Part shown: positions 9,217-16,293 of the stretch, one piece after another
Position numbering within the stretch: position 1 is the stretch's first letter
How the letters are laid out: every line of letters starts with the position of its first letter
Origin: Magnetococcales bacterium
Lineage (GTDB): Bacteria > Pseudomonadota > Magnetococcia > Magnetococcales > JADGCH01
Length of the DNA: 42,030 nt
Reading direction: 5' to 3'
NCBI GenBank assembly: GCA_015229115.1
Contig: JADGCH010000019.1
Location: 1-42,030, forward strand
Program-made: the position numbers and the translations under genes
Notes under the pieces: model-generated
What the model saw: only the letters and a program-made list of their open reading frames with translations
Told to the model about the DNA's origin: nothing
Database searches by the model: none

Positions 9217-10242
9217 TCATCGAGTAGACTCCAGCTGGATGGGACTACCTGATTGAAGCGACTCACGTCCAGAGAGAATGACGGGATCATCGGGCAACTG
9301 CTCCAATGGGGTGGGTTGCCCCTCCACGGCCTGTGGCAGGGGGTAAAAAAAGGCTTGGCCGCCCCGTGCCAGCAGGATGCCCAGGTTGCCATCCCGTCGG
9401 CTTAGAATCCAGGCCGGCAGATGCGGTTTGGGATGGCTCCAGACCAGACGACCGGTAGCGCCCGGGGCTGGTTTCAGGCTACCGGTAAAGCGCAGGCGAA
9501 CCTCCTGGGTACGGGACGACACATCCCTGATAGCGAGCAATGCCCGCAACCGCACCGGATAGGAGTTGCCCTCCAGCTCAAACTGGCCTTGCCAGGAAGC
9601 ATCAAACCGGTGACCCTGATCGGGGCGAATGGAGGCCGTCAGTTCGACCTGTTCGATATCGGTCAGGCGTAGCAGGGGGCTACCCGGTGCGACATAGCTG
9701 CCCAACTGGCCGATGCGTTCGGTAATCAGGCCGGTAAACGGTGCTTTGAGTACCGTGTGATCGAGTCGATCCTGTGCGGCCTGTAGCAGGGTGCGTTGCT
9801 GTTTGATCTGGGCCGAGAGGCTATGCAGCTCGGTGGCGCGCTGGTCGAACTGTTCAGAGGAGACGTGGCCACTCTTGTGCAATTGGGACGCCCGCTCCTG
9901 CTGTCGCTGGGCCAGTTGCCAACGGCTCTGCAGTTCCTCTACGGTGGCCTGGGCCTGTTGCAACTGGCTTCTATAAGTCCATGGATCGAGGTGCAACAGC
10001 GCTGTTCCTTTGTGTACCATCTGCCCGACTTCCACAGCCAGATCGGCGATCACCCCCGATAATTCCAGGCTAAGCAGACTGTCGTTGAGACTGATGACGC
10101 TGGCTGGCGCTTCTTGTTTGGGGTGAAACAGCAGGCCAGCTGGTGGCTGCACCGTGACAACGGCTGGTTCTGTCGCTGGCGCAACAAGCGGCATCATCAG
10201 CATAGAGACAAGGCCTATCAGAATAAAAAAATTTAGTGGCAT
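9217..10242 (-). CDS. RND efflux periplasmic adaptor (membrane fusion protein)
   Basis: A 341-residue HlyD/AcrA-type adaptor linking the inner-membrane pump to an outer-membrane channel. It starts with a hydrophobic signal sequence (MPLNFFILIGLVSMLMMPL) without a lipobox Cys. The order is: half-lipoyl (SGVIADLAVEVGQMVHKGTALLHLDP), an alpha-helical hairpin coiled coil rich in Gln/Leu (about residues 90-155), the second half-lipoyl (LKAPFTGLITERIGQLGSYV), then the beta-barrel. The frame is open back to 10422, but the ATG at 10242 puts the signal peptide at the N-terminus and lies about 43 nt after the expected transcript start of the promoter at 10292-10320. It is first in the operon adaptor-pump-STI1-tag and divergent from the MFS gene. 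Confidence 0.92.
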   Translation of the reverse strand: MPLNFFILIGLVSMLMMPLVAPATEPAVVTVQPPAGLLFHPKQEAPASVISLNDSLLSLELSGVIADLAVEVGQMVHKGTALLHLDPWTYRSQLQQAQATVEELQSRWQLAQRQQERASQLHKSGHVSSEQFDQRATELHSLSAQIKQQRTLLQAAQDRLDHTVLKAPFTGLITERIGQLGSYVAPGSPLLRLTDIEQVELTASIRPDQGHRFDASWQGQFELEGNSYPVRLRALLAIRDVSSRTQEVRLRFTGSLKPAPGATGRLVWSHPKPHLPAWILSRRDGNLGILLARGGQAFFYPLPQAVEGQPTPLEQLPDDPVILSGRESLQSGSPIQLESTR

Positions 10243-10291
10243 GGTTCGATGTGTTAATCTGGCGTGGACTGAATGAGACCGCAGTCGCTCA

Positions 10292-10320
10292 TTGATAGCC
10301 CCCATTGAATCAACTGTCAA
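10292..10320 (-). promoter_or_regulatory. sigma70-type promoter of the RND-tag operon
   Basis: On the minus strand, a perfect -35 TTGACA (10315-10320) is followed by a 17-nt spacer and a -10 TATCAA (10292-10297, 4 of 6 to consensus). Transcription should start near 10285 and give a 5' leader of roughly 43 nt to the ATG at 10242. This supports that start over the longer open frame, whose upstream codons would overlap the promoter itself. Confidence 0.6.
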
Positions 10321-10345
10321 GTTTGAATGTCGGATCAACCGGATC

Positions 10346-11626
10346 ATGCTGAGCCCTAACCTGAACAATCGACTTGTTCGCTTGCGCTGGACCGCATTTA
10401 CCATCGTCGGTCTGGTGTACATGTTGTCGTTTTTTCACCGCTATGCTCCAGCAACCATTTCCGCCGATCTCCAGCTGGCGTTTCATGCCAGTGGGGCTGC
10501 GCTGGGTGGGCTGGCGGCGACATACTTCTATGTGTACACGGTGATGCAAATACCCACGGGGATTCTCGTCGATACCCTGGGGCCACGTTATGTGGTCGTT
10601 ATGGGAGGGTTGGTTGCGGGAGCTGGTTCATGGATATTCGGCATGGCCGACACGCTTACAGCCGCCACGATGGGCCGGTTGTTGGTTGGACTGGGGGTAT
10701 CGGTTACCTTCATTGCATTGCTCAAGCTCAATGCCGTCTGGTTTCACGACAGGCACTTTGCCACGGTCACCGGGGCCACTGTCCTCATGGGCAATTTAGG
10801 CTCTCTGCTGGCTGCGACACCACTGACGTGGCTGTTGGACCGTGTTTCATGGCGCACCGTATTTGTGGGAGTAGGGGAATTTTCCCTGCTCATGGCCATA
10901 TTGACCTGGTGGCTGGTGCGCGATCATCCGGGCAAAATAGGGTTGCCAAGCCTGCGTGAACTCGACGGCAAGGCGGCCCATCCGTCCTACGAGGGACATT
11001 GGTACGACGGGCTCAAAATTGTCCTGAAGAATCGTGCCACTTGGCCGGGGCTGTGGGTCAATATGGGGTTGGCGGGCTCTCTGTTTGCCTTTGGTGGGCT
11101 GTGGGCTGTACCATTCCTGCGGGATGGCTACGGTATGGACCGGGCCTCTGCTACCGATCACACCACTTGTCTACTACTGGGTTTCTCCATAGGCGCATTG
11201 TTTATCGGCACCCTTTCAGATCGTGTCGGACGACGCAAGCCGGTGATGATCATCGGCGCTTTGGCCTACTGTCTATGTTGGCTGCCGCTGCTGTTTGATA
11301 TGATGGTACGTGGTTGGTCTGGCTATTATCTGTTTTTTGTCATGGGGTTATGCTCGGCAAGCTTTACGTTGAGCTGGTCTTGTGCCAAGGAAGTCAATGC
11401 GCATGCGTTGTCCGGCATGGCCACCAGTGTGGTCAACATCGGCGCTTTTCTTGGAACAGCTATTTTGCAGCCATCCGTTGGATGGGTGATCGATCACGTC
11501 CATACGGCATCAGGACTTGGATCCTATCAAGCCGGCCTGGCCATCCTGCTCGGTTTTGCGCTGATAGGGCTGGTCTCGACGCTGTTTATACGGGAGACCT
11601 ATTGCCGCTATGCCGTACCGGAGTGA
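10346..11626 (+). CDS. MFS transporter
   Basis: A 426-residue major facilitator superfamily permease with about 12 hydrophobic segments. It begins LRWTAFTIVGLVYMLSFFHR, and has the loop 2-3 signature region GILVDTLGPRYVV (the MFS DxxGxR-like motif) and a second-half copy at GTLSDRVGRRKP. A C-terminal ATSVVNIGAFLGTAILQPSVG helix is typical of sugar-acid/nitrate-type MFS proteins. I chose the ATG at 10346 because the open frame to 10292 would overlap the divergent promoter; no clear Shine-Dalgarno favours either. It is transcribed away from the RND operon with about 100 bp between starts. The substrate is unknown. The three bases before the stop and the downstream DNA show no obvious terminator. 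Confidence 0.9.
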   Translation: MLSPNLNNRLVRLRWTAFTIVGLVYMLSFFHRYAPATISADLQLAFHASGAALGGLAATYFYVYTVMQIPTGILVDTLGPRYVVVMGGLVAGAGSWIFGMADTLTAATMGRLLVGLGVSVTFIALLKLNAVWFHDRHFATVTGATVLMGNLGSLLAATPLTWLLDRVSWRTVFVGVGEFSLLMAILTWWLVRDHPGKIGLPSLRELDGKAAHPSYEGHWYDGLKIVLKNRATWPGLWVNMGLAGSLFAFGGLWAVPFLRDGYGMDRASATDHTTCLLLGFSIGALFIGTLSDRVGRRKPVMIIGALAYCLCWLPLLFDMMVRGWSGYYLFFVMGLCSASFTLSWSCAKEVNAHALSGMATSVVNIGAFLGTAILQPSVGWVIDHVHTASGLGSYQAGLAILLGFALIGLVSTLFIRETYCRYAVPE

Positions 11627-11737
11627 TTGTGATCCCGTATTGCCGACCTAACCCATCATTCTACTCAACAGAATAAGTATAAGAGCCCATATAATTTCTA
11701 TTAACATTTCACGTTCCTACTCTTCATGATGCGGGTT

Positions 11738-11821
11738 ATCCACAACCAATTCTTCACGATGACGCGTATTCTACATCATCATAGCGACAGAATGGGTCGT
11801 TTTGCGTCAAGAGTTGTGGAT
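11738..11821. repeat. 9-bp inverted repeat containing a DnaA-box core
   Basis: ATCCACAAC (11738-11746) and GTTGTGGAT (11813-11821) are perfect inverted copies separated by 66 nt. The left copy is part of TTATCCACA, the consensus DnaA box; the right copy, read on the other strand, matches that box at seven of nine positions. Two boxes are too few for a replication origin. They could be a DnaA-responsive regulatory site for ndk, a nucleotide-pool gene; that is inference. Confidence 0.45.
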
Positions 11822-11842
11822 GTGGGACCACGCAAGGTGCCA

Positions 11843-11930
11843 TGATACCCTTGCGATTGTTGCATCGCTGTCCATGGCATAAAACCAGCGCTGCAAACAG
11901 CTTGCGTGCAACGACCCTGAAAGGGTATCA
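11843..11930 (+). ncRNA. Candidate structured leader RNA upstream of ndk
   Basis: This 88-nt segment can close on itself with a perfect 10-bp stem, TGATACCCTT (11843-11852) with AAGGGTATCA (11921-11930). Inside, TTGTTGCA (11857-11864) pairs with TGCAACGA (11907-11914) with one wobble, enclosing two small hairpins: CGCTG/CAGCG (11866-11870/11886-11890) and GCAA/TTGC (11893-11896/11902-11905). Separately, ACCCT-GAA-AGGGT (11914-11926) forms a local hairpin that uses bases of the outer stem and of the inner stem, so the two folds exclude each other. That is the architecture expected of a cis-regulatory leader. It matches no riboswitch class I recognise. It ends 44 nt before the ndk start. Pairings were read by eye; no energy was calculated. 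Confidence 0.35.
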
Positions 11931-11974
11931 TCGCGGCTACAACAACTTCAAACCCAAGAGGAATCCTGATCACT

Positions 11975-12406
11975 ATGGCTATTGAACGCACTTTGTCGAT
12001 TGTCAAACCCGATGCTGTTGCCAGGAACGTCATCGGTCAGATCTACGCCCGTTTTGAGGCGGCCGGTCTGCGTATTGTGGCGGCACGCATGCTCCACCTG
12101 TCCCGTCAGCAGGCTGAAGCCTTTTATGAGGTGCATCGCGGTAAGCGCTTTTTTGATGACCTGGCGGCCTACATGAGCTCGGGTCCGATTATGGTGCAGG
12201 TGCTGGAAGGAGACAACGCTGTGCGCCGCAATCGCGAGGTTATGGGCGCTACCAATCCGAAGGAGGCTGCTCCCGGGACCATTCGCGCCGATTTTGCCAC
12301 CTCCATTGAGGCCAATGCCGTGCACGGTTCCGACTCGCTCGACAATGCAGCGCTGGAAATCGCCTTTTTCTTTGGCAGGCTTGATCTCTGTGCCCGAAGC
12401 GAGTGA
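11975..12406 (+). CDS. ndk: Nucleoside diphosphate kinase
   Basis: A 143-residue enzyme that transfers the gamma phosphate of ATP to nucleoside diphosphates through a phospho-histidine. The start [18 protein letters not shown] is the family N-terminus, and the active site NAVHGSDS carries the catalytic His near residue 117. [19 protein letters not shown] and [13 protein letters not shown] are other invariant stretches. The length is normal. A Shine-Dalgarno AGAGG lies about 14 nt upstream. It is first in a tightly overlapping trio with rlmN and mak, and preceded by an unusual leader (11843-11930). The identification is secure. Confidence 0.98.
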   Translation: MAIERTLSIVKPDAVARNVIGQIYARFEAAGLRIVAARMLHLSRQQAEAFYEVHRGKRFFDDLAAYMSSGPIMVQVLEGDNAVRRNREVMGATNPKEAAPGTIRADFATSIEANAVHGSDSLDNAALEIAFFFGRLDLCARSE

Positions 12407-13484
12407 GGCGCTGATCCACCTCAGTGGTCTGACCAAGGAGCAGCTCGTTGAGCTGGTTGGCAGCTGGGGTGAGAAGCCCTATCGGGCCAAGCAGCTATGG
12501 GCTTGGCTGCATGTGCGGTTGGCGCCGGACGTCGATGCCATGACCGATCTGTCGCTGGCATTTCGCGATCGGCTCAAGTCGCTGTGCGCGTCGCTACGGC
12601 CGGAGATTGCCCGCCATCAGCAGGCAGCGGACGGCACGGAGAAGTGGCTGATGACCCTGGCCGATGGTCAGACCATCGAGACGGTGCTGATTCCGGAGGA
12701 GGGCCGGGGCACGCTCTGCATCTCCTCCCAGGCTGGCTGTAGCCTCAACTGCCCCTTTTGTCATACCGGTACCCAGGGACTGGCGCGCAATCTGACCACA
12801 GCCGAAATCGTCAATCAGATCCTGCTGGTGCGCGGTGAGCTGCTGCGGCGTCAGGATGAGCCGCAACGTGTCACCAACATTGTGCTGATGGGCATGGGTG
12901 AGCCACTCTATAATTACCAGGCCGTGGCCCAGGCGGTGCAAATCATGCTCGATGGCAACGGTCTGGCCTTTGGTTCGCGCAAGATTACCCTATCAACCGC
13001 CGGTGTGGTGCCGCGGCTGGCCCAGGCCGGTCGTGAACTGGGAGTCAATCTGGCCATCTCGCTGCATGCCGCCCGTGATGAACTGCGCGATCAGCTGGTA
13101 CCGCTCAACCGCAAATATAATCTGGCGGCCCTGAAGCAGGCGCTGCAGAGCTATCCACTGAAACAGGGGCGCCGTATCACCTGGGAATATGTGCTGCTGG
13201 ATGGAGTCAACGACTCCGATGACGATGCCCGTCAGGTGGCGCGTTATTTATCCGATCTTCCTTCCAAGGTCAACCTGATCCCCTTTAATCCGTGGCCCGG
13301 GGCGCTGTTTGCGCCGTCAACACCACAGAGGGTGGAGCGATTCCAGCAGCTGCTGCATCAGTCGGGTTATGTCACCGTCATTCGTGATCGTCGAGGGGCC
13401 GACATTGAGGCCGCCTGTGGCCAGTTGACCGGTCTGCTGCAGGGATCCAGAGCCCGTCCGGTGACGGGTATTGCTGCGGCATGA
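12390..13484 (+). CDS. rlmN: Dual-specificity rRNA/tRNA adenine C2-methyltransferase RlmN
   Basis: A 364-residue radical SAM enzyme that methylates C2 of A2503 in 23S rRNA and of A37 in some tRNAs. The CxxxCxxC cluster motif is CSLNCPFC; the SAM site GMGEPL and the catalytic cysteine near the C-terminus (DIEAACGQL) are present. The N-terminus [31 protein letters not shown] is the accessory domain. No ATG fits: the frame runs back through ndk, and the family N-terminus begins just after the GTG at 12390, which lies 10 nt after a GCAGG ribosome site; a TTG at 12381 is the alternative. It overlaps ndk by 17 nt, and its TGA overlaps the ATG of mak (ATGA). Confidence 0.95.
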   Translation: MPEASEALIHLSGLTKEQLVELVGSWGEKPYRAKQLWAWLHVRLAPDVDAMTDLSLAFRDRLKSLCASLRPEIARHQQAADGTEKWLMTLADGQTIETVLIPEEGRGTLCISSQAGCSLNCPFCHTGTQGLARNLTTAEIVNQILLVRGELLRRQDEPQRVTNIVLMGMGEPLYNYQAVAQAVQIMLDGNGLAFGSRKITLSTAGVVPRLAQAGRELGVNLAISLHAARDELRDQLVPLNRKYNLAALKQALQSYPLKQGRRITWEYVLLDGVNDSDDDARQVARYLSDLPSKVNLIPFNPWPGALFAPSTPQRVERFQQLLHQSGYVTVIRDRRGADIEAACGQLTGLLQGSRARPVTGIAAA

Positions 13485-14416
13485 ACCGGTCGCAGGATTT
13501 CCCCTGGCGTATTGGCATTGATCTGGGCGGCAGCAAGATTGAGGGTATTTTGCTCGATAGCGAGGGTAGGGTTTGTGGTCAGCAGCGCGTCGCCACGCCG
13601 CAGGGGGACTATCGGGCCACGGTAGCAGCCATTGCCGCACTGGTGGCACAACTGGAACAGCTGTCGGGAGCCGCCTCTTCTGTTGCCGATACCATTCCAG
13701 TCGGTATCGGGGCGCCGGGGGCCATTTCGCCCCATACCGGTCGCGTCAAAAATTCCAACTCCACCTGTCTGATTGGTCAGCCGCTTGATCAGGATCTGGC
13801 AGCGCTATTGCGGCGACCGGTCCGCATCGCCAACGATGCCGACTGTTTTGCCTTGTCAGAGGCTGTTGATGGTGCTGGTGCTGGCCATGATAGCCTGTTC
13901 GGCGCCATTTTGGGTACCGGTGTCGGGGGTGGTGTCGTGATAGGCCAGCAACTGCTGCGTGGCGCCAATGCCATTGCTGGCGAGTGGGGCCACAACCCGT
14001 TACCTTGGCCGCAAGCTGGCGAACAACCCGGGCCGCGCTGTTATTGCGGCCAGTACGGTTGTATTGAGACCTTTCTGTCGGGTCCGGCGTTGGCGGCCGA
14101 CCACCAGCGCCATTATGGTGGAGCACCGTTGACCGCTATGGCTATTGATCGCCTGGCCCGGCAGGGCGACCGGGAGGCCGAGGCCACCATGCAGCGCTAT
14201 GAGGAGCGGCTGGCACGCGCCCTGGCGACCCTCATCAACATCATCGATCCGCACGTCATCGTCTTGGGCGGCGGAGTCTCCAATATGGCACGACTCTATG
14301 ATAACGTGCCACGACTGTGGTGCCGCCATGTCTTTTCCGATCAGGTGGTGACGCGGTTGCTGCCCGCCCGCTTTGGTGATGCTAGTGGCGTTCGTGGGGC
14401 GGCTTGGTTATGGTGA
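13481..14416 (+). CDS. mak: ROK-family fructokinase (Mak-like)
   Basis: A 311-residue sugar kinase of the ROK family, very like E. coli Mak along its full length. The phosphate-binding loop IGIDLGGSKIEGI is at residues 11-23. Next come TPQGDYRAT and GAPGAISPHTGRVKNSNST, then the catalytic Asp in IANDADCFA. The zinc-binding ROK signature follows as GEWGHNPLPW, then CYCGQYGCIETF (His plus three Cys). The C-terminus ASGVRGAAWLW is also as in Mak. Fructose is the likely substrate, phosphorylated to fructose-6-phosphate, though related ROK kinases take GlcNAc or glucose. The ATG overlaps rlmN by 4 nt. The 3' end overlaps the convergent chemoreceptor gene by 35 bp. Confidence 0.93.
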   Translation: MNRSQDFPWRIGIDLGGSKIEGILLDSEGRVCGQQRVATPQGDYRATVAAIAALVAQLEQLSGAASSVADTIPVGIGAPGAISPHTGRVKNSNSTCLIGQPLDQDLAALLRRPVRIANDADCFALSEAVDGAGAGHDSLFGAILGTGVGGGVVIGQQLLRGANAIAGEWGHNPLPWPQAGEQPGPRCYCGQYGCIETFLSGPALAADHQRHYGGAPLTAMAIDRLARQGDREAEATMQRYEERLARALATLINIIDPHVIVLGGGVSNMARLYDNVPRLWCRHVFSDQVVTRLLPARFGDASGVRGAAWLW

Positions 14417-15896
14417 AGGAGGAGACGGCCTGTTCCAGTTGTTGCGCCATTTCCATGAGCTCGTTGGCTATACCGGTGACTTGTGTGGCTGTTATGGCAT
14501 GATGGCGGACCACCTCATCCAGGCGTTTGACTGCCTCACTGACGGAGGCTGCATTTTGGCTCTGGACGCCACTTGAATGGGCCATGGTGTTGATCAGGTT
14601 AGCCGTTTCCTGAATATTGGGAACCAGTTGGGTCAACATGTTGTGGGCCTGTTCGGCAATGGCGACACTGTGACCGGAAAGAGACTCGATTTCACGGGCG
14701 GTGGCATTGCTTTTTTCAGCCAGTTTACGTACTTCCGCCGCTACCACGGCAAACCCCTTGCCATGATCGCCTGCCCGGGCTGCTTCAATAGCGGCATTAA
14801 GGGCCAGCAGGTTAGTTTGTCTGGCAATCTCCTGAATCAGATTGGTTTTGCTGGCGATTTGCTGCATGGCCTGAACCGATTGATGGACTACATCGCTGCT
14901 TTTCTGGGCTTCGATCACTACTTCGTTGGCGATGTTCTTGATTTGCAACGCCCCTTCGTTATTGTTCCAGATGGCGGCAATGATCACCTTCATGAAGCGC
15001 GCCATTTCTTCCGAGATGGTGGTGGTATTGTGGCTGCCAAGTTCCAGATCCTGCCGTACCTCGGTGAATCGTTCCGAACAGGTGGCGATACTACGCGATT
15101 GCTGATCGACGCCCATGATGATATGGCGCCAGCTGGTGATCATGTTGTGAAGTTGCTGGCCGATGCGTCCAATCTCGTCCGACCTGTCAGGGTCTGATGG
15201 CATGGTCTCGTAGAGTTCGCCACGCTCCAGGTGTTCGATGGTTTGGCCGATCTGTGCCAGCGGTACCACCAGAATACGCCGCACGAAAATGGCTAGCAGT
15301 ACCAGAAAAACAGCGACGACCAGGGTGGTCGCTCCTGCCAGTTGCCAACGTGCACCGGCGGTGACCGTATCGACATCATGCAGCGACAGGGAAACCAGCA
15401 CCATTCCACGTACCGGATGATCGCTACCATGACACTGGTGGCACTCTGGACGGTTGATCAGGGGGAGCCAGTACGTGAGATAGCGGCGGTAATCCGGTTG
15501 GGTTTCGATGAAGGAGACCGGCTCTTTTTGCGTCAGAGCCTGTTGAAATTTTTCATGACGATCGTTGGACAGCTGCAACGTCGTGGTTTTGTCATGCTGG
15601 AAGGCGACGGTTTTGTCGACACGTACCACGTGCAACTCTTCCAGTCCATGGATTTTTTGCAGGCTGGTGACATAGTTTTGAGCAATTTCAGCCTGACCGG
15701 ACAACATGATGGTTTGCAGCCCCTGACTGACCATATCCACCATGGCGTGCAAGCTATTCTTTTGTTGGGAGACCAGTTGCTCGTCAAGATAGCCGATGGC
15801 ATACCACCCGATACCTGCGAACAGAAGCGCTCCGCTCAGACCGATGGGCCGCAGCAGTTTGAGACGAATGGAATTGTCGGGCCAGTACCATGCCAT
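14382..15896 (-). CDS. Methyl-accepting chemotaxis protein with periplasmic c-type haem motif
   Basis: A 504-residue membrane chemoreceptor. TM1 is at about residues 16-36 and TM2 at about 186-206. The periplasmic domain between them ends in ECHQCHGSDH: a CxxCH haem-attachment motif at residues 152-156. This resembles the haem-c PAS-like/DUF3365 sensor domains known from Geobacter chemoreceptors, which sense redox state or gas ligands. A HAMP domain follows (about 207-260), then the MCP signalling domain with the conserved hairpin EIARQTNLLALNAAIEAARA near residues 356-375. No C-terminal NWETF-type CheR pentapeptide is present. It is last in the minus-strand run, 25 nt after the receiver gene. 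Haem attachment would need Ccm proteins, encoded elsewhere. Confidence 0.92.
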   Translation of the reverse strand: MAWYWPDNSIRLKLLRPIGLSGALLFAGIGWYAIGYLDEQLVSQQKNSLHAMVDMVSQGLQTIMLSGQAEIAQNYVTSLQKIHGLEELHVVRVDKTVAFQHDKTTTLQLSNDRHEKFQQALTQKEPVSFIETQPDYRRYLTYWLPLINRPECHQCHGSDHPVRGMVLVSLSLHDVDTVTAGARWQLAGATTLVVAVFLVLLAIFVRRILVVPLAQIGQTIEHLERGELYETMPSDPDRSDEIGRIGQQLHNMITSWRHIIMGVDQQSRSIATCSERFTEVRQDLELGSHNTTTISEEMARFMKVIIAAIWNNNEGALQIKNIANEVVIEAQKSSDVVHQSVQAMQQIASKTNLIQEIARQTNLLALNAAIEAARAGDHGKGFAVVAAEVRKLAEKSNATAREIESLSGHSVAIAEQAHNMLTQLVPNIQETANLINTMAHSSGVQSQNAASVSEAVKRLDEVVRHHAITATQVTGIANELMEMAQQLEQAVSSFTITKPPHERH

Positions 15897-15921
15897 AGTC
15901 TGCTCGCTTGTTGTGGTAAGG

Positions 15922-16293
15922 TTATAGTTCCAGCACCTTGTGAACCATTTCGATCAACTGCTTGGGTGAAAAGGGTTTTTCCAGTATGCCGGCTGCACCG
16001 TCACGGGCGGCAGTACGCAGGGCGAAAGAGGCAATATGGACGCTCTCGCCCGACATGACGATGAAGGGGACGCGCGGGCGAATGCGGTGGATCAGCTGCA
16101 TGATCTCAAGGCCATCTTTGCCCGGCATGAAGACATCGGTAATGACCAGATCGTGCGGCCGTTCACGGAAAGAGGCGATGGCATCCTCACCATTGAGGGC
16201 TAGTGTGACGTCGTAGCTGTTTTCCAGTTCCAGTGTTTCGCGCACCAGCGCCAGGATCATGGGGTCGTCATCAATGACCAGAATACGTATCAA
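15922..16293 (-). CDS. Single-domain response regulator (CheY-like receiver)
   Basis: A 123-residue stand-alone receiver. The acidic pocket is IDDD near residues 8-10, the phospho-acceptor is D53 in VITDVFMPG, the switch Ser is in IVMSGES, and the Lys is in LEKPFSP. There is no output domain. The start is TTG at 16293: it overlaps the TGA of the upstream hybrid kinase (TTGA) and has GAGGAG 8 nt upstream, which no other candidate has. A GTG at 16314 lies inside the kinase coding region and upstream of that ribosome site. Its neighbours suggest it takes phosphate from the hybrid kinase and may speak to the downstream chemoreceptor; this is inference. Confidence 0.93.
   Translation of the reverse strand: MIRILVIDDDPMILALVRETLELENSYDVTLALNGEDAIASFRERPHDLVITDVFMPGKDGLEIMQLIHRIRPRVPFIVMSGESVHIASFALRTAARDGAAGILEKPFSPKQLIEMVHKVLEL

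Larger units (their letters stand above)
11627..11974. other. 348-bp non-coding region before ndk, rich in inverted repeats
   Basis: No open frame here has coding character. Contents: a perfect TATAAT at 11690-11695 on the plus strand with only a weak -35 (possible ndk promoter, long leader); a perfect DnaA-box sequence TTATCCACA at 11736-11744; a 9-bp inverted repeat ATCCACAAC/GTTGTGGAT (11738-11746 and 11813-11821); two near-identical 10-mers TCTTCATGAT/TCTTCACGAT at 11721 and 11751; and a foldable segment at 11843-11930 listed separately. A ribosome site AGAGG lies about 14 nt before the ndk ATG. I see no clear intrinsic terminator for the MFS gene. Confidence 0.6.

Noticed and set aside
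11736-11822. Possible replication origin from a DnaA box before ndk
   Set aside because: There are only one perfect and one partial box, no AT-rich unwinding region with repeated 13-mers, and no dnaA/dnaN/gidA-type neighbours.
15342-16058. 238-codon plus-strand open frame across the chemoreceptor and receiver genes
   Set aside because: It is antisense to clear coding sequence, has no ribosome site and no recognisable domain; GC-rich codon use on the real strand produces it.
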